From NCBI RefSeq assembly GCF_041687215.1, contig NZ_JAWLCI010000016.1, positions 7,692 to 71,691 of the forward strand: a stretch of 64,000 bases of DNA. Reading direction: 5' to 3'. This DNA comes from Mariniphaga sp041687215 (GTDB lineage: Bacteria; Bacteroidota; Bacteroidia; Bacteroidales; Prolixibacteraceae). Shown here piece by piece: positions 17,250 through 24,968 of this stretch. How positions within the stretch are numbered: the first letter of the stretch is position 1; every line of letters starts with the position of its first letter. A model generated the notes under the pieces. That model had not been told where the DNA came from and made no database searches. It saw only the letters and a program-made list of their open reading frames with translations. The translations under genes were made by a program, and so were the position numbers.

Positions 17250-18084
17250 TTTGAAGGTGAAACTCCATCAATTTTAACAAAGGTTCCTTTACAATAATTC
17301 CCGGAACCAGTTGCCGCCTCAAAAGTACATTTTTTAACTGTTCCTGAAAATAGAAGGCTACAGAACCCACAAAACAAACGGGTTGATTTTCGTAACCTGA
17401 GTATTGGGCTACATTTCTTAAAATGAACGAATCGAATGCATTTTCCACCAGGTTTTGGCAATATTCATTTTGAATGTTTTCGCTTAAAAACGGCACAAAT
17501 CCGGCCAGGAACTGATTGGGTTTTTCGTGCCGGTAAACGCGGTTCAGAAATTCGGTATATTCCAGAGGATATTTTTGCTGAAACAGTTGCTGCAATTCCC
17601 CAGGCATTGTTTTTTTGAGGAAATCGCCCACCAGTTGCCGGCCCAAAACCGCACCGCTGCCTTCGTCGCCCAGAATAAATCCCAGCGGCGGAACATGAGC
17701 AGTAATTGTTTTACCGTCGTAGAGGCACGAGTTGGAGCCGGTTCCCAAAATGCAGGCAATGCCGCTTTTGTTGCCCAGTGTGGCGTGGGCTGCTGCCAGC
17801 AAATCGCTGTGCACTTCTTTTTCTGCCTCCGGGAAAAACACATCCAGCGCTTTTTTTATCACGACAGCTTTTTCTTCGTTCACAACACCGGCACCATAAA
17901 AAAACACGCGGTCAACTTTCCCGGAAAGGTTGGCCAGCAAGGTTTGTTTCCACTCGGTTACTATGTTTTCGGTGGTACGAAAAAACGGGTTCACCCCGCC
18001 GGTGTTAAATAGTTCCGGCTCTTTTCCTTTTTCCGAAAAGCACCAGCTTGTTTTGGTGGAGCCGCTGTCTGCAATGATTATCAT
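17233..18084 (-). CDS. BadF/BadG-type amino-sugar kinase (N-acetylglucosamine / N-acetylmuramic acid kinase-like)
   Basis: A 283-residue ASKHA-fold kinase: the first phosphate loop MIIIADSGSTKTSW, second phosphate loop IACILGTGSNSCLYDG, and PPLGFILGDEGSGAVLGRQLVGDFL are the marks of BadF-type N-acetylhexosamine kinases. It overlaps murQ, so it probably phosphorylates MurNAc (and GlcNAc), as Clostridium MurK does, feeding the etherase. Substrate preference cannot be read from the sequence. Its ATG overlaps by four bases the stop of a tiny antitoxin-like gene upstream. Confidence 0.88.
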   Translation of the reverse strand: MIIIADSGSTKTSWCFSEKGKEPELFNTGGVNPFFRTTENIVTEWKQTLLANLSGKVDRVFFYGAGVVNEEKAVVIKKALDVFFPEAEKEVHSDLLAAAHATLGNKSGIACILGTGSNSCLYDGKTITAHVPPLGFILGDEGSGAVLGRQLVGDFLKKTMPGELQQLFQQKYPLEYTEFLNRVYRHEKPNQFLAGFVPFLSENIQNEYCQNLVENAFDSFILRNVAQYSGYENQPVCFVGSVAFYFQEQLKNVLLRRQLVPGIIVKEPLLKLMEFHLQNDNHE

Positions 18085-18242
18085 AATTTGATTTTATATT
18101 TCTTTTTCAGTTCTTCCATAACTGTTTTATGGCTTATGCCTTTTTTCTGGTCTAATTGATAAATGGCCGATTCAATTCCTGCTTTTTGGACATCAGAAAG
18201 TTTATTCCAACTTTCAAATACTCGTTTTCTAATTATGTTCAT
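18081..18242 (-). CDS. Small orphan antitoxin-like protein
   Basis: A 53-residue frame: MNIIRKRVFESW, LSDVQKAGIESAIYQLD, GISHKTVMEELKKKYK. The C-terminal phrase ISH-x-x-VMEE-x-x-KKY is characteristic of antitoxin subunits paired with RelE/ParE-type toxins in Bacteroidota. No toxin is adjacent; instead its TGA overlaps the ATG of the amino-sugar kinase (ATGA, four bases), so the two would be translated together. It may be a relic of a toxin-antitoxin module or a protein co-opted in this operon. Identification is by motif resemblance only. Confidence 0.6.
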   Translation of the reverse strand: MNIIRKRVFESWNKLSDVQKAGIESAIYQLDQKKGISHKTVMEELKKKYKIKL

Positions 18243-18385
18243 TAAGTTAAACTTTATTCAATTTAAGTCTTAATTGTCTAAATTAAGTTTACCAAAATTA
18301 GGCATAATATATAAGATGTGGGAAAATTAGGTGTATTACAGATTACACATTTAAGGAAATTGTCAGAAAAAAGTCTTCAATATTT

Positions 18386-18561
18386 CGGTGCGCTGCACCT
18401 TATTCTCAGCCCATTATTCTATTCTACAAATATTCCGGGTGCGCTGCACCTTTTCTTTTCTTCAGGTTAATAAAAGGAGCTATATTGGGTTGAAAGCGGC
18501 AGAGCCGCGCTAATATTTGTAGTAATTTGGGTGCAAAAAGGAAGAAAGGTGCAGCGCACCG
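18386..18561. repeat. Three GGTGCGCTGCACC repeats, two direct and one inverted
   Basis: CGGTGCGCTGCACCTT at 18386-18401 and GGGTGCGCTGCACCTT at 18437-18452 are direct copies; AAGGTGCAGCGCACCG at 18546-18561 is the same unit inverted. Each unit is nearly palindromic. A further GCGGC-AGA-GCCGC hairpin sits at 18496-18508. The region 18243-18595 holds no gene and appears to be an intergenic repeat cluster. Confidence 0.8.
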
Positions 18562-18595
18562 ATTATATTAAATATGTTGATTAACATTTCATGCA

Positions 18596-18603
18596 TATAT
18601 TTG
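18596..18603 (+). promoter_or_regulatory. Bacteroidota-type -7 promoter element before the GHL10 gene
   Basis: TATATTTG at 18596-18603 matches the TAnnTTTG consensus, 50 bases upstream of the glycoside hydrolase start. A TTG lies 16 bases before it, slightly closer than the usual spacing, so the -33 element is uncertain. Confidence 0.5.
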
Positions 18604-18652
18604 TACCTGAAAAAGCGGGTGGACCAGGAGTTAAACCATCTAAGATAAAATT

Positions 18653-20167
18653 ATGAGGTATTTTTTAAGTCTGTTTTTCATATTAACTGCAGGGGTGTTT
18701 GTATCTGCCCAAACCATTTCTCCAAAATTCGAATTCCGTGCTGTTTGGGTGGCTACCGTGGCCAACATCGACTGGCCCTCGAAACCGGGGCTTCCCACTG
18801 AACAACAACAGCAGGAGGTGATTGACATTTTAAACATGCACGAAAAACTGGGCATGAATGTCATCATTCTGCAGGTTCGGCCAACTTCCGATGCATTTTA
18901 TCCATCGACACTGGAACCCTGGTCGCGCTATCTTACCGGAACGCCCGGGCAGGCGCCCGAACCGTTTTACGACCCGCTGCAGTTTTGGATTGAAGAGTGT
19001 CACAAGCGCGACATGGAACTGCATGCCTGGCTCAATCCGTTTCGGGTGGCGCTGAATCACCAGCAGCCCCTGGCCGGAAACCACATTGCTTTTCAGCACC
19101 CCGAGTGGATTTTGAAATACGGCAACAGCCTCTATTTCGACCCCGGACTGCCACAAACACGCGAATTTGCAGCGCAGGTGGTTAAAGACATTGTTTCGCG
19201 TTACGATGTGGATGCCATTCATTTCGATGATTATTTTTACCCCTACCCGTTGCAGGAAGATTTTCCCGACACAGCCTCATTTGCCTTTTACAACCGTGGA
19301 TTTTTACCGGAAGATAAGGCCGACTGGCGCCGCGAAAATGTGGATATCATCATCAAAATGCTGAACGACACCATTAAGTCGGTAAAACCGTGGGTGAAAT
19401 TTGGCATCAGTCCGTTTGGTGTGTGGCGCAACATAGCCGACGACCCGCGCGGCTCCGACTCCCGTGCCGGCGCCACCAATTACGATCATCTTTACGCCAA
19501 CATCATCAAATGGCAGGAAAACGGCTGGATTGACTACACCTTGCCGCAACTTTACTGGCAGATTGGTCACCCGCTGGCCGATTTTGAAAAACTGGCCCTC
19601 TGGTGGAAACTGCATACTTACGACCGCGGAATGTATATCGGCCATGGCGTGTATAAAAGCGACCCGGTTTCGGAAGTGAAAGAATGGACGCAGCCCGGTG
19701 AACTGCCCAAACAAATCAGGTTGCTACGCGAAATTCCCGGAATTGACGGTTCGGCCTTTTACAGCAGCAAACATTTTAAACGCGATTTAATGGGCTTTCA
19801 GGACAGCCTGATGCAGGATTTGTACCGTTACCGCGCACTCGTTCCGCCTATGCCGTGGCTCGATTATCAGCCGCCACAGCCGGTGGCCAAATTCAAACAA
19901 CGGGGGAGAACGGTGAAATGGAAAGTCAGGGAAACGGATTTTGAACTGGATGAACCATACAGGTTTATTCTGTATTTGAGTGAAGAAGATGAAAAGCTGA
20001 ATCCTGAAAACCCGGAATTCATTCATATTATTCTGGATAAACATTTGGATAAATACAAGTTTGAACGCATTAACCAAAAACGAAAAAAATACGAAGTGCG
20101 CATTTCGGTGCTCGACCGCCTGAATAACGAAAGCTGGCTGAGCCCACCGGAAATAATCAGGTTGTAA
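18653..20167 (+). CDS. GHL10-family glycoside hydrolase-like protein, exported
   Basis: A 504-residue protein with signal peptide (MRYFLSLFFILTAGVFVSAQ). The body is the GHL10 TIM barrel: FEFRAVWVATVANIDWPSKPGL, LGMNVIILQVRPTSDAFYPS, EPWSRYLTG, RDMELHAWLNPFR, YDVDAIHFDDYFYPYP and GISPFGVWRNIAD are highly typical. A small C-terminal beta domain (from about residue 405) resembles a fibronectin-III-like module. Some relatives act on peptidoglycan or its glycans, which would fit the murQ-kinase cluster next door, but the substrate is unproven. It is transcribed divergently from that cluster. Confidence 0.93.
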   Translation: MRYFLSLFFILTAGVFVSAQTISPKFEFRAVWVATVANIDWPSKPGLPTEQQQQEVIDILNMHEKLGMNVIILQVRPTSDAFYPSTLEPWSRYLTGTPGQAPEPFYDPLQFWIEECHKRDMELHAWLNPFRVALNHQQPLAGNHIAFQHPEWILKYGNSLYFDPGLPQTREFAAQVVKDIVSRYDVDAIHFDDYFYPYPLQEDFPDTASFAFYNRGFLPEDKADWRRENVDIIIKMLNDTIKSVKPWVKFGISPFGVWRNIADDPRGSDSRAGATNYDHLYANIIKWQENGWIDYTLPQLYWQIGHPLADFEKLALWWKLHTYDRGMYIGHGVYKSDPVSEVKEWTQPGELPKQIRLLREIPGIDGSAFYSSKHFKRDLMGFQDSLMQDLYRYRALVPPMPWLDYQPPQPVAKFKQRGRTVKWKVRETDFELDEPYRFILYLSEEDEKLNPENPEFIHIILDKHLDKYKFERINQKRKKYEVRISVLDRLNNESWLSPPEIIRL

Positions 20168-20297
20168 TTCATCCTGAAAAAAGAATATTGTTATCTGAGA
20201 GATTGTTATGAAATTAAATTTTGGGAATTTGGAACGATTTTTCAATGTTATTTTTTCATTTTAAATTTGACGCTTTCAGGTTATAACCCGATAGCAA

Positions 20298-20646
20298 TCA
20301 GCGATTTTTTAAATGGTATTCATTTTAGTGAATGAGTTATATAATTCACTTATTTATAGTTGATTAATCATACTTTCGTTGGATTTAAATTTGGCGACAT
20401 TTCTTCATTATCAATAAGGTAATAAGGTTACCTTTCTATTGTTTGCCATTTTTACTAAGGTTTGATGAAAAAAAATAAGGTTTATTCGCAAACAAAAAAA
20501 CCTTATTTTCAATGTATTAACCTTAGTAAAATAGTTACACATTTAATTTTTACCTTATTACCTTATTGCTCTCTGATAAAAACCTCTAATTAAATAATAA
20601 AATGGTCACCGCCAATTTTATAGCGAGCAAATTTATTGATAATATT
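20298..20646. repeat. Left copy of ~345-bp direct repeat with 155-bp nested palindrome core
   Basis: The stretch from TCAGCG at 20298 to about 20646 aligns along its length with 22300-22643. Core 20413-20567: outer arms AATAAGGTAATAAGGT (20413-20428) and ACCTTATTACCTTATT (20552-20567); middle arms TTTACTAAGGTT (20451-20462) and AACCTTAGTAAA (20519-20530); inner arms AAAATAAGGTTT (20472-20483) and AAACCTTATTTT (20498-20509). All three pairs are perfect complements. It looks like a MITE-type element or a structured RNA. Confidence 0.85.
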
Positions 20647-20828
20647 CTCATTAATTGTCGTGTAAAATTCAATAATATAAAAAAATCATACTCTACAAAA
20701 ACGCTGATAGCTATCGGGAATGAAAGGTCTGGTGCCCGGAACCTGACAGCGTTTAGATAGTTAAACATTTAAAAACGTAAAAAATATAAATCAAAATAGT
20801 CTCTGAATTTATCATGCCTGATGTGTTT

Positions 20829-20858
20829 TATTTTTGAACATTCTTTGTTCAGAATGTT
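20829..20858 (+). promoter_or_regulatory. Promoter -7 element with an adjoining operator-like dyad
   Basis: TATTTTTG (20829-20836) matches TAnnTTTG. Directly after it AACATTCT (20837-20844) and AGAATGTT (20851-20858) form an 8-bp perfect dyad with a six-base centre, placed where a repressor would block the start of transcription of the AAA+ gene. No clear -33 element. Assignment is tentative. Confidence 0.4.
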
Positions 20859-20892
20859 TATATATCAGATTGTAACACTTAACTCTATTCAA

Positions 20893-22242
20893 ATGAAGTT
20901 TCATTCGGCCAATGCCAAAACAATAGAACAGGAACTTGAATGGTTTCAAAAGTTAATACTCATCAGAGGAAAAATAACTTTTGAACAGTCGCTGCCTGAG
21001 GATGAAATATATAAAATCCAGTTGCCATCCGTTGAAAAACAGGATTCTCCATACGCCGGTCTGATTAAAAAACATTCAATGGGTTTGGAAGAAAGGCTGA
21101 TTTTAATTCTGGCATTAATACCACATGTTAAACCTTCGCTTCTGGATTTACTGCACACAAAAAATGCCCTGTACGATATTCCGTTTACCGAATTTGGCGG
21201 AATCAGGTACAATAACATCAAAGGATACCTTCCCACCGGAGAAACCGCAATCTTTTTGCTTGCAGGCGCAAATCTGGAAAAAAGGTTTGAGTTGTTGCGG
21301 TTGTTTGGCAGGGAACATTTTTTTCACCGCGATGGAATACTTTCGCTGGAGAGCTCTTCGATGAACGAACCATTTTTAAATGGAATGTTGTCCATTTCGC
21401 AGGAATATCTGTTTCTGATAACAACCGGCGAAAAATATAAACCCGATTTTAATCCCCATTTTCCGGCAAAAAGAATTTACACCAGTCAGGAATGGGACGA
21501 CCTGGTTGTTCAGGAACATCTGCTGCAGGGACTTGAAGAAATCAAAGATTATGTTCATTATGGAAGAAGTTTAAAAAAAGAATTTCAGTTCGGGAAAAAA
21601 ATAAAACCCGGGTTTAAAGTATTGTTTACTGGCCCGCCCGGAACGGGGAAAACATTAACCGCCAGCCTACTCGGAAAATATTGTGAAATGGATGTTTACC
21701 GTGTGGATTTGTCGATGGTAGTTTCAAAATATATCGGCGAAACCGAAAAAAACCTGTCAAGTATTTTCGACATGGCTGAATCGAAAAACTGGATTCTCTT
21801 TTTTGACGAAGCCGATGCACTTTTTGGTAAAAGAAGCAATACATCTGATTCTCACGATCGTTATGCTAACCAGGAAGTTTCGTTTTTACTGCAACGTATG
21901 GAAGATTTTGACGGTCTGGTCATATTAAGTTCCAATTTCAAAAAAAATATTGATGAAGCTTTTTTCAGACGCTTCCAGCTTGTTCTCGATTTTGAAATGC
22001 CTGATGCACACCAAAGGCTCATTTTATGGGAAAAGTCCAAAACCAGCCAGTTTGAATACGATAAGGATGTTGATTTGGAAACTTTGGCCGAACAACATGA
22101 GTTAAGCGCCGCTTCTATTGTTAATGTATTGCATTACAGTGTTTTAAAGTGTATGGGTAGAAAAGACAATGTTATCCGGTTAAAAGATATTCAGGCCGGA
22201 TTGCGCATGGAAAGAATTAAGGAGGGGAAAAGTATTCTTTAA
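20893..22242 (+). CDS. eCIS-associated AAA+ ATPase (Pvc15-like)
   Basis: A 449-residue protein: an N-terminal helical region of about 220 residues, then one AAA+ domain with Walker A GPPGTGKT (residues 247-254), Walker B ILFFDEADALFG (D305, E306), sensor 1 ILSSNFKKN and an arginine-finger FFRRFQ. Start taken at MKFHSANAK; the open frame begins 24 codons earlier in A/T-rich sequence. Homologues are a constant accessory of Afp/PVC-type particles (Afp15/Pvc15), needed for assembly or cargo handling in a way not fully understood. It lies about 1.1 kb before the structural operon and is enclosed by the two long direct repeats at 20.3-20.6 and 22.3-22.6 kb, so it is probably its own transcription unit. 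Confidence 0.88.
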   Translation: MKFHSANAKTIEQELEWFQKLILIRGKITFEQSLPEDEIYKIQLPSVEKQDSPYAGLIKKHSMGLEERLILILALIPHVKPSLLDLLHTKNALYDIPFTEFGGIRYNNIKGYLPTGETAIFLLAGANLEKRFELLRLFGREHFFHRDGILSLESSSMNEPFLNGMLSISQEYLFLITTGEKYKPDFNPHFPAKRIYTSQEWDDLVVQEHLLQGLEEIKDYVHYGRSLKKEFQFGKKIKPGFKVLFTGPPGTGKTLTASLLGKYCEMDVYRVDLSMVVSKYIGETEKNLSSIFDMAESKNWILFFDEADALFGKRSNTSDSHDRYANQEVSFLLQRMEDFDGLVILSSNFKKNIDEAFFRRFQLVLDFEMPDAHQRLILWEKSKTSQFEYDKDVDLETLAEQHELSAASIVNVLHYSVLKCMGRKDNVIRLKDIQAGLRMERIKEGKSIL

Positions 22243-22299
22243 TGTAATATACTTCGCAAGGGATAAAATGTGCCATCTAAAGTTAGTTGTTCCCGAGCA

Positions 22300-22643
22300 T
22301 TCAGCGTTTTTCCAAACGGTTTGCATTTTAGTGCATGCTCCATAATTCACTCATTTAGAATTGGTTAATAATACTATTATTTAAATTATATATGGCGGCA
22401 TTTTTTTCATTATTAATAAGGTAATAAGGTTAGTTTTTTCCTGTTCGCCTTTTACTAAGGTTTTTGATGGAAAAAAATAAGGTTTATTTGCAAACGGAAA
22501 AACCTTATTTTCAATGTATTAACCTTAGTAGAAGAGTTGCACGTATGATTTTTACCTTATTACCTTATTGCTCTCCGGCAAAGATTATATTAAGAAATAG
22601 AATGGTCATCGCCATTTTTAAAACGAGTATATTTATTAATAAT
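22300..22643. repeat. Right copy of ~345-bp direct repeat with 155-bp nested palindrome core
   Basis: Same orientation as the copy at 20298-20646. Core 22415-22569 is also exactly 155 bases, with outer arms AATAAGGTAATAAGGT (22415-22430) and ACCTTATTACCTTATT (22554-22569), middle arms TACTAAGGTT / AACCTTAGTA and inner arms AAATAAGGTTT / AAACCTTATTT. Substitutions between the copies mostly fall in loops or preserve pairing. The region 22243-22655 contains no gene. Confidence 0.85.
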
Positions 22644-22655
22644 TAAATCAGTCAC

Positions 22656-23078
22656 TCAATCTCCCGATTTTTCATTCATATAATATTCGATGATGATGTC
22701 GTCATTTTTAGTGGATTTTTGCATCTGGTCTTTTAAAAATTGAATTTCCTGTTCTAATTCTGCCTTCTCTGTAAACCACTTATCCAGTTTGTTTTCAGCT
22801 TCTTTAAATTGTTCCTTCAGGGCAATTATTTCCGATGAACGGGCATTTTGTTCCTTTAAAAGAATTCTGTTTTGTTCTCCGAGAAAACTAATTTTACCGG
22901 ACAGGGTGTCATGATTATATGCTATTTTCTTTTTGAAATACCGGGTGACGAAAAAAATCCCCACAGGGAAAATTAAAAATCCCAATAAAAGAACATAAAA
23001 AATAAAGTTGCCAATCACAACCGTCCCAATGTATAAGGCTGGAATTAAGCTTGTTGTGCAAATAATACTGTTTTCCAT
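22656..23078 (-). CDS. Unknown membrane protein with coiled-coil tail, beside eCIS operon
   Basis: A 140-residue protein, start set at MENSIICTTS. Two hydrophobic segments lie in the first 50 residues (SLIPALYIGTVVIGNFIFYV, LLLGFLIFPVGIFFVT), then a basic patch and about 70 residues of heptad-like coiled coil (EQNRILLKEQNARSSEIIALKEQFKEAENKL, EKAELEQEIQFLKDQMQK). No known family recognised. It is read away from the eCIS structural operon, sharing a 260-bp upstream region with it, so it may be co-regulated; a role in particle assembly or release at the membrane is only a guess. Confidence 0.55.
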   Translation of the reverse strand: MENSIICTTSLIPALYIGTVVIGNFIFYVLLLGFLIFPVGIFFVTRYFKKKIAYNHDTLSGKISFLGEQNRILLKEQNARSSEIIALKEQFKEAENKLDKWFTEKAELEQEIQFLKDQMQKSTKNDDIIIEYYMNEKSGD

Positions 23079-23337
23079 GGCGCAGAATATTTTTTTAGAT
23101 ATCAAGAATAAAAAACCAAAATCTAAGAATCATCAAAATTATTTATGTGAAAATACGAAATAATACTAAAAGATATATTACTATTTTATTTTTTTGTTGT
23201 AAATTGTCTGAGAGATTTATTTTTTCAAGCGTTAGTTACAGCTTTAAAAGATTAGTTTTCAGGAGAATAAACCATTAAATTGACAAAAATTCATATTCTC
23301 TTTATTGACTTTAGTTGGAAATTTTTAAGCAGTTGCG

Positions 23338-23910
23338 ATGATTGATGTTGCCTTGGGATTAATTCGGGATCTATTGAACGAACATTTCAGAAATGAATTT
23401 TCTATTTCTGAGAATAAAGTTGTTCTATCTAATATTGTTAAGGCAGATGGTTCTGTTGCACAGAATGTAGATGCAAAAGTTGTTTTTTTCCTGGTTAGCC
23501 TAGATGAAGAGGCAGCATTAAAAAACAGTATGAATCGTACGATTGGTCAGGGAAATGGTTCGTTTGCACAAAAAAATCCTTCGTTGCATTTAAATATGCA
23601 GTTGCTTTTTTGCGCCAATTTCGATAGTGCCATTTACAGTGAGGGGTTAAGTTATCTTTCATCGCTGATTCGCTTTTTTCAAATCAATAAAAGAATTGCG
23701 TTAGACCAATCCAGCAATTCAGGTTCTTCTAAAAACAGATTAAGTTTTGAATTGTGCAAGCTGGATTACGCCGAATTAAGCCACCTTTGGTCGGCCATAG
23801 GAAGTAAACTGATGCCTTCAGTTTTGTACAAAGTGAGCATGCTGGTATTTGATGATGCGCCAATCAGGAAAATTATTCCGGCAGTTAAGGAAACCCAAAA
23901 CCAAACCTAA
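23338..23910 (+). CDS. DUF4255 eCIS cap / tail-terminator protein (Pvc16-like)
   Basis: A 190-residue protein matching the DUF4255 (Pvc16/Afp16 N-terminal) pattern: MIDVALGLIRDLLNEHFRNEF at the start, the central LHLNMQLLFCANFD...YLSSLIRFFQ, and LSFELCKLDYAELSHLWSAIGSKLMPSVLYKVSMLVFDD near the end. In Afp, PVC and AlgoCIS particles this family closes the distal end of the tube and sheath and sets final length. First gene of the structural operon; all following genes to 47213 run in the same direction with short gaps. No Shine-Dalgarno visible, as is common in Bacteroidota. Confidence 0.92.
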   Translation: MIDVALGLIRDLLNEHFRNEFSISENKVVLSNIVKADGSVAQNVDAKVVFFLVSLDEEAALKNSMNRTIGQGNGSFAQKNPSLHLNMQLLFCANFDSAIYSEGLSYLSSLIRFFQINKRIALDQSSNSGSSKNRLSFELCKLDYAELSHLWSAIGSKLMPSVLYKVSMLVFDDAPIRKIIPAVKETQNQT

Positions 23911-23919
23911 TTTGCATAA

Positions 23920-24948
23920 ATGGAACAATCTTTTGTACATATACTTACACTGTTTTTAAGGCACCAGTATTTTAGTGATAACCTTTTTAAACCAATTGAA
24001 ATTTCTCTTGCTGATGCTTCAAAAAAAACAGCACTCAATTATGGAATTATAGCAAAACCTTTTCCCGGCGGTTTTCATTTGCTTGCTTCAAACACCGAAA
24101 TACAGGGATTTTATGATGAAGCCGAATCATTACAGTTTTTCCTAAAATGTACTGATGCCAATTACATCAATTACACTGATTTGCCTGCTCACAGTCTGAT
24201 TGACAGAATGCTGTATTTCAACAATACAGAAGAAATTAAAGGTAAGGTAGAAAATGGTTTTGTTTTGCATGCTGAAGAGTTTGCCGGTGAAAATGAACTG
24301 GTTCAAGTTGTTTATGAAAAAGTTACAATTCCGGATTTTAATTCCGGCGAAAATTATCGTTTTACAGATGCTGCCGGAAATGAAATTCCTCCCGGAAATA
24401 TTACACCCTCAGCCCAAAATTCCAATACGTTTAACATTTCCAATTTACCGCAGGGACTTATTCTCTTTCATGCGGAAAATAAAGATGTGGTGAAATTTTA
24501 CCATTACAACAAAGCTGTTTGGAAAAAACCTTTTGCCGTTGTTGAACTGTTTCCCAAACAACTTTTTAATCAGTTTAAAGAAAACGGGAAGGTTGAATAT
24601 GCCATAAATTTCAGTAACCGAAAAACAGTCTGGAAATATTTTCTGGTAAGTCCGGTTTATAATAAATTTAAAAACCTGAGCATTATCAATAAGGGGAAAG
24701 AAGAGGTTTTTAATTCACTTCAAATACAACAAATACAGGCAAATATAGAGGCACTTGTTTTCGAATCGAAAAACAAAATACCTCTTGCAGAACAATCTGA
24801 TGATTATTTCCAACTGGTTGATAATTACAGCGCCGGTAACGGTAAAAGCAAAATAGTGTTGAAAAATCTGCCGAGGGCTTCTGCTGAACAACTGTACGTA
24901 GATGAAGCCAAAACAAATGAGACTTTTTATTCTCACATTTTTATATAA
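23920..24948 (+). CDS. Unknown eCIS protein in the cap-adaptor position
   Basis: A 342-residue protein that I cannot assign to a family. It lies between the cap gene and the sheath gene, nine bases after the former. The sequence is beta-rich with few repeats; the middle (residues ~130-195, ...TDAAGNEIPPGNITPS...NISNLPQGLILFHAEN...) looks like an Ig-like or beta-sandwich module, and the last third (YAINFSNRKTVWKYFLVSP...LPLAEQ-type) another. No signal peptide or membrane segment. Position suggests a second cap component of the kind described in AlgoCIS; this is inference from gene order. Confidence 0.6.
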   Translation: MEQSFVHILTLFLRHQYFSDNLFKPIEISLADASKKTALNYGIIAKPFPGGFHLLASNTEIQGFYDEAESLQFFLKCTDANYINYTDLPAHSLIDRMLYFNNTEEIKGKVENGFVLHAEEFAGENELVQVVYEKVTIPDFNSGENYRFTDAAGNEIPPGNITPSAQNSNTFNISNLPQGLILFHAENKDVVKFYHYNKAVWKKPFAVVELFPKQLFNQFKENGKVEYAINFSNRKTVWKYFLVSPVYNKFKNLSIINKGKEEVFNSLQIQQIQANIEALVFESKNKIPLAEQSDDYFQLVDNYSAGNGKSKIVLKNLPRASAEQLYVDEAKTNETFYSHIFI

Positions 24949-24968
24949 ACAATTAATAATTAAAAATT

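Larger units (their letters stand above)
20168..20892. other. Gene-free region upstream of the eCIS ATPase
   Basis: About 725 bp with no supported gene. It contains the left copy of the long direct repeat (20298-20646), whose core is a 155-bp nested palindrome, then A/T-rich sequence leading to a promoter-like site and a small dyad at 20829-20858. Confidence 0.6.
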
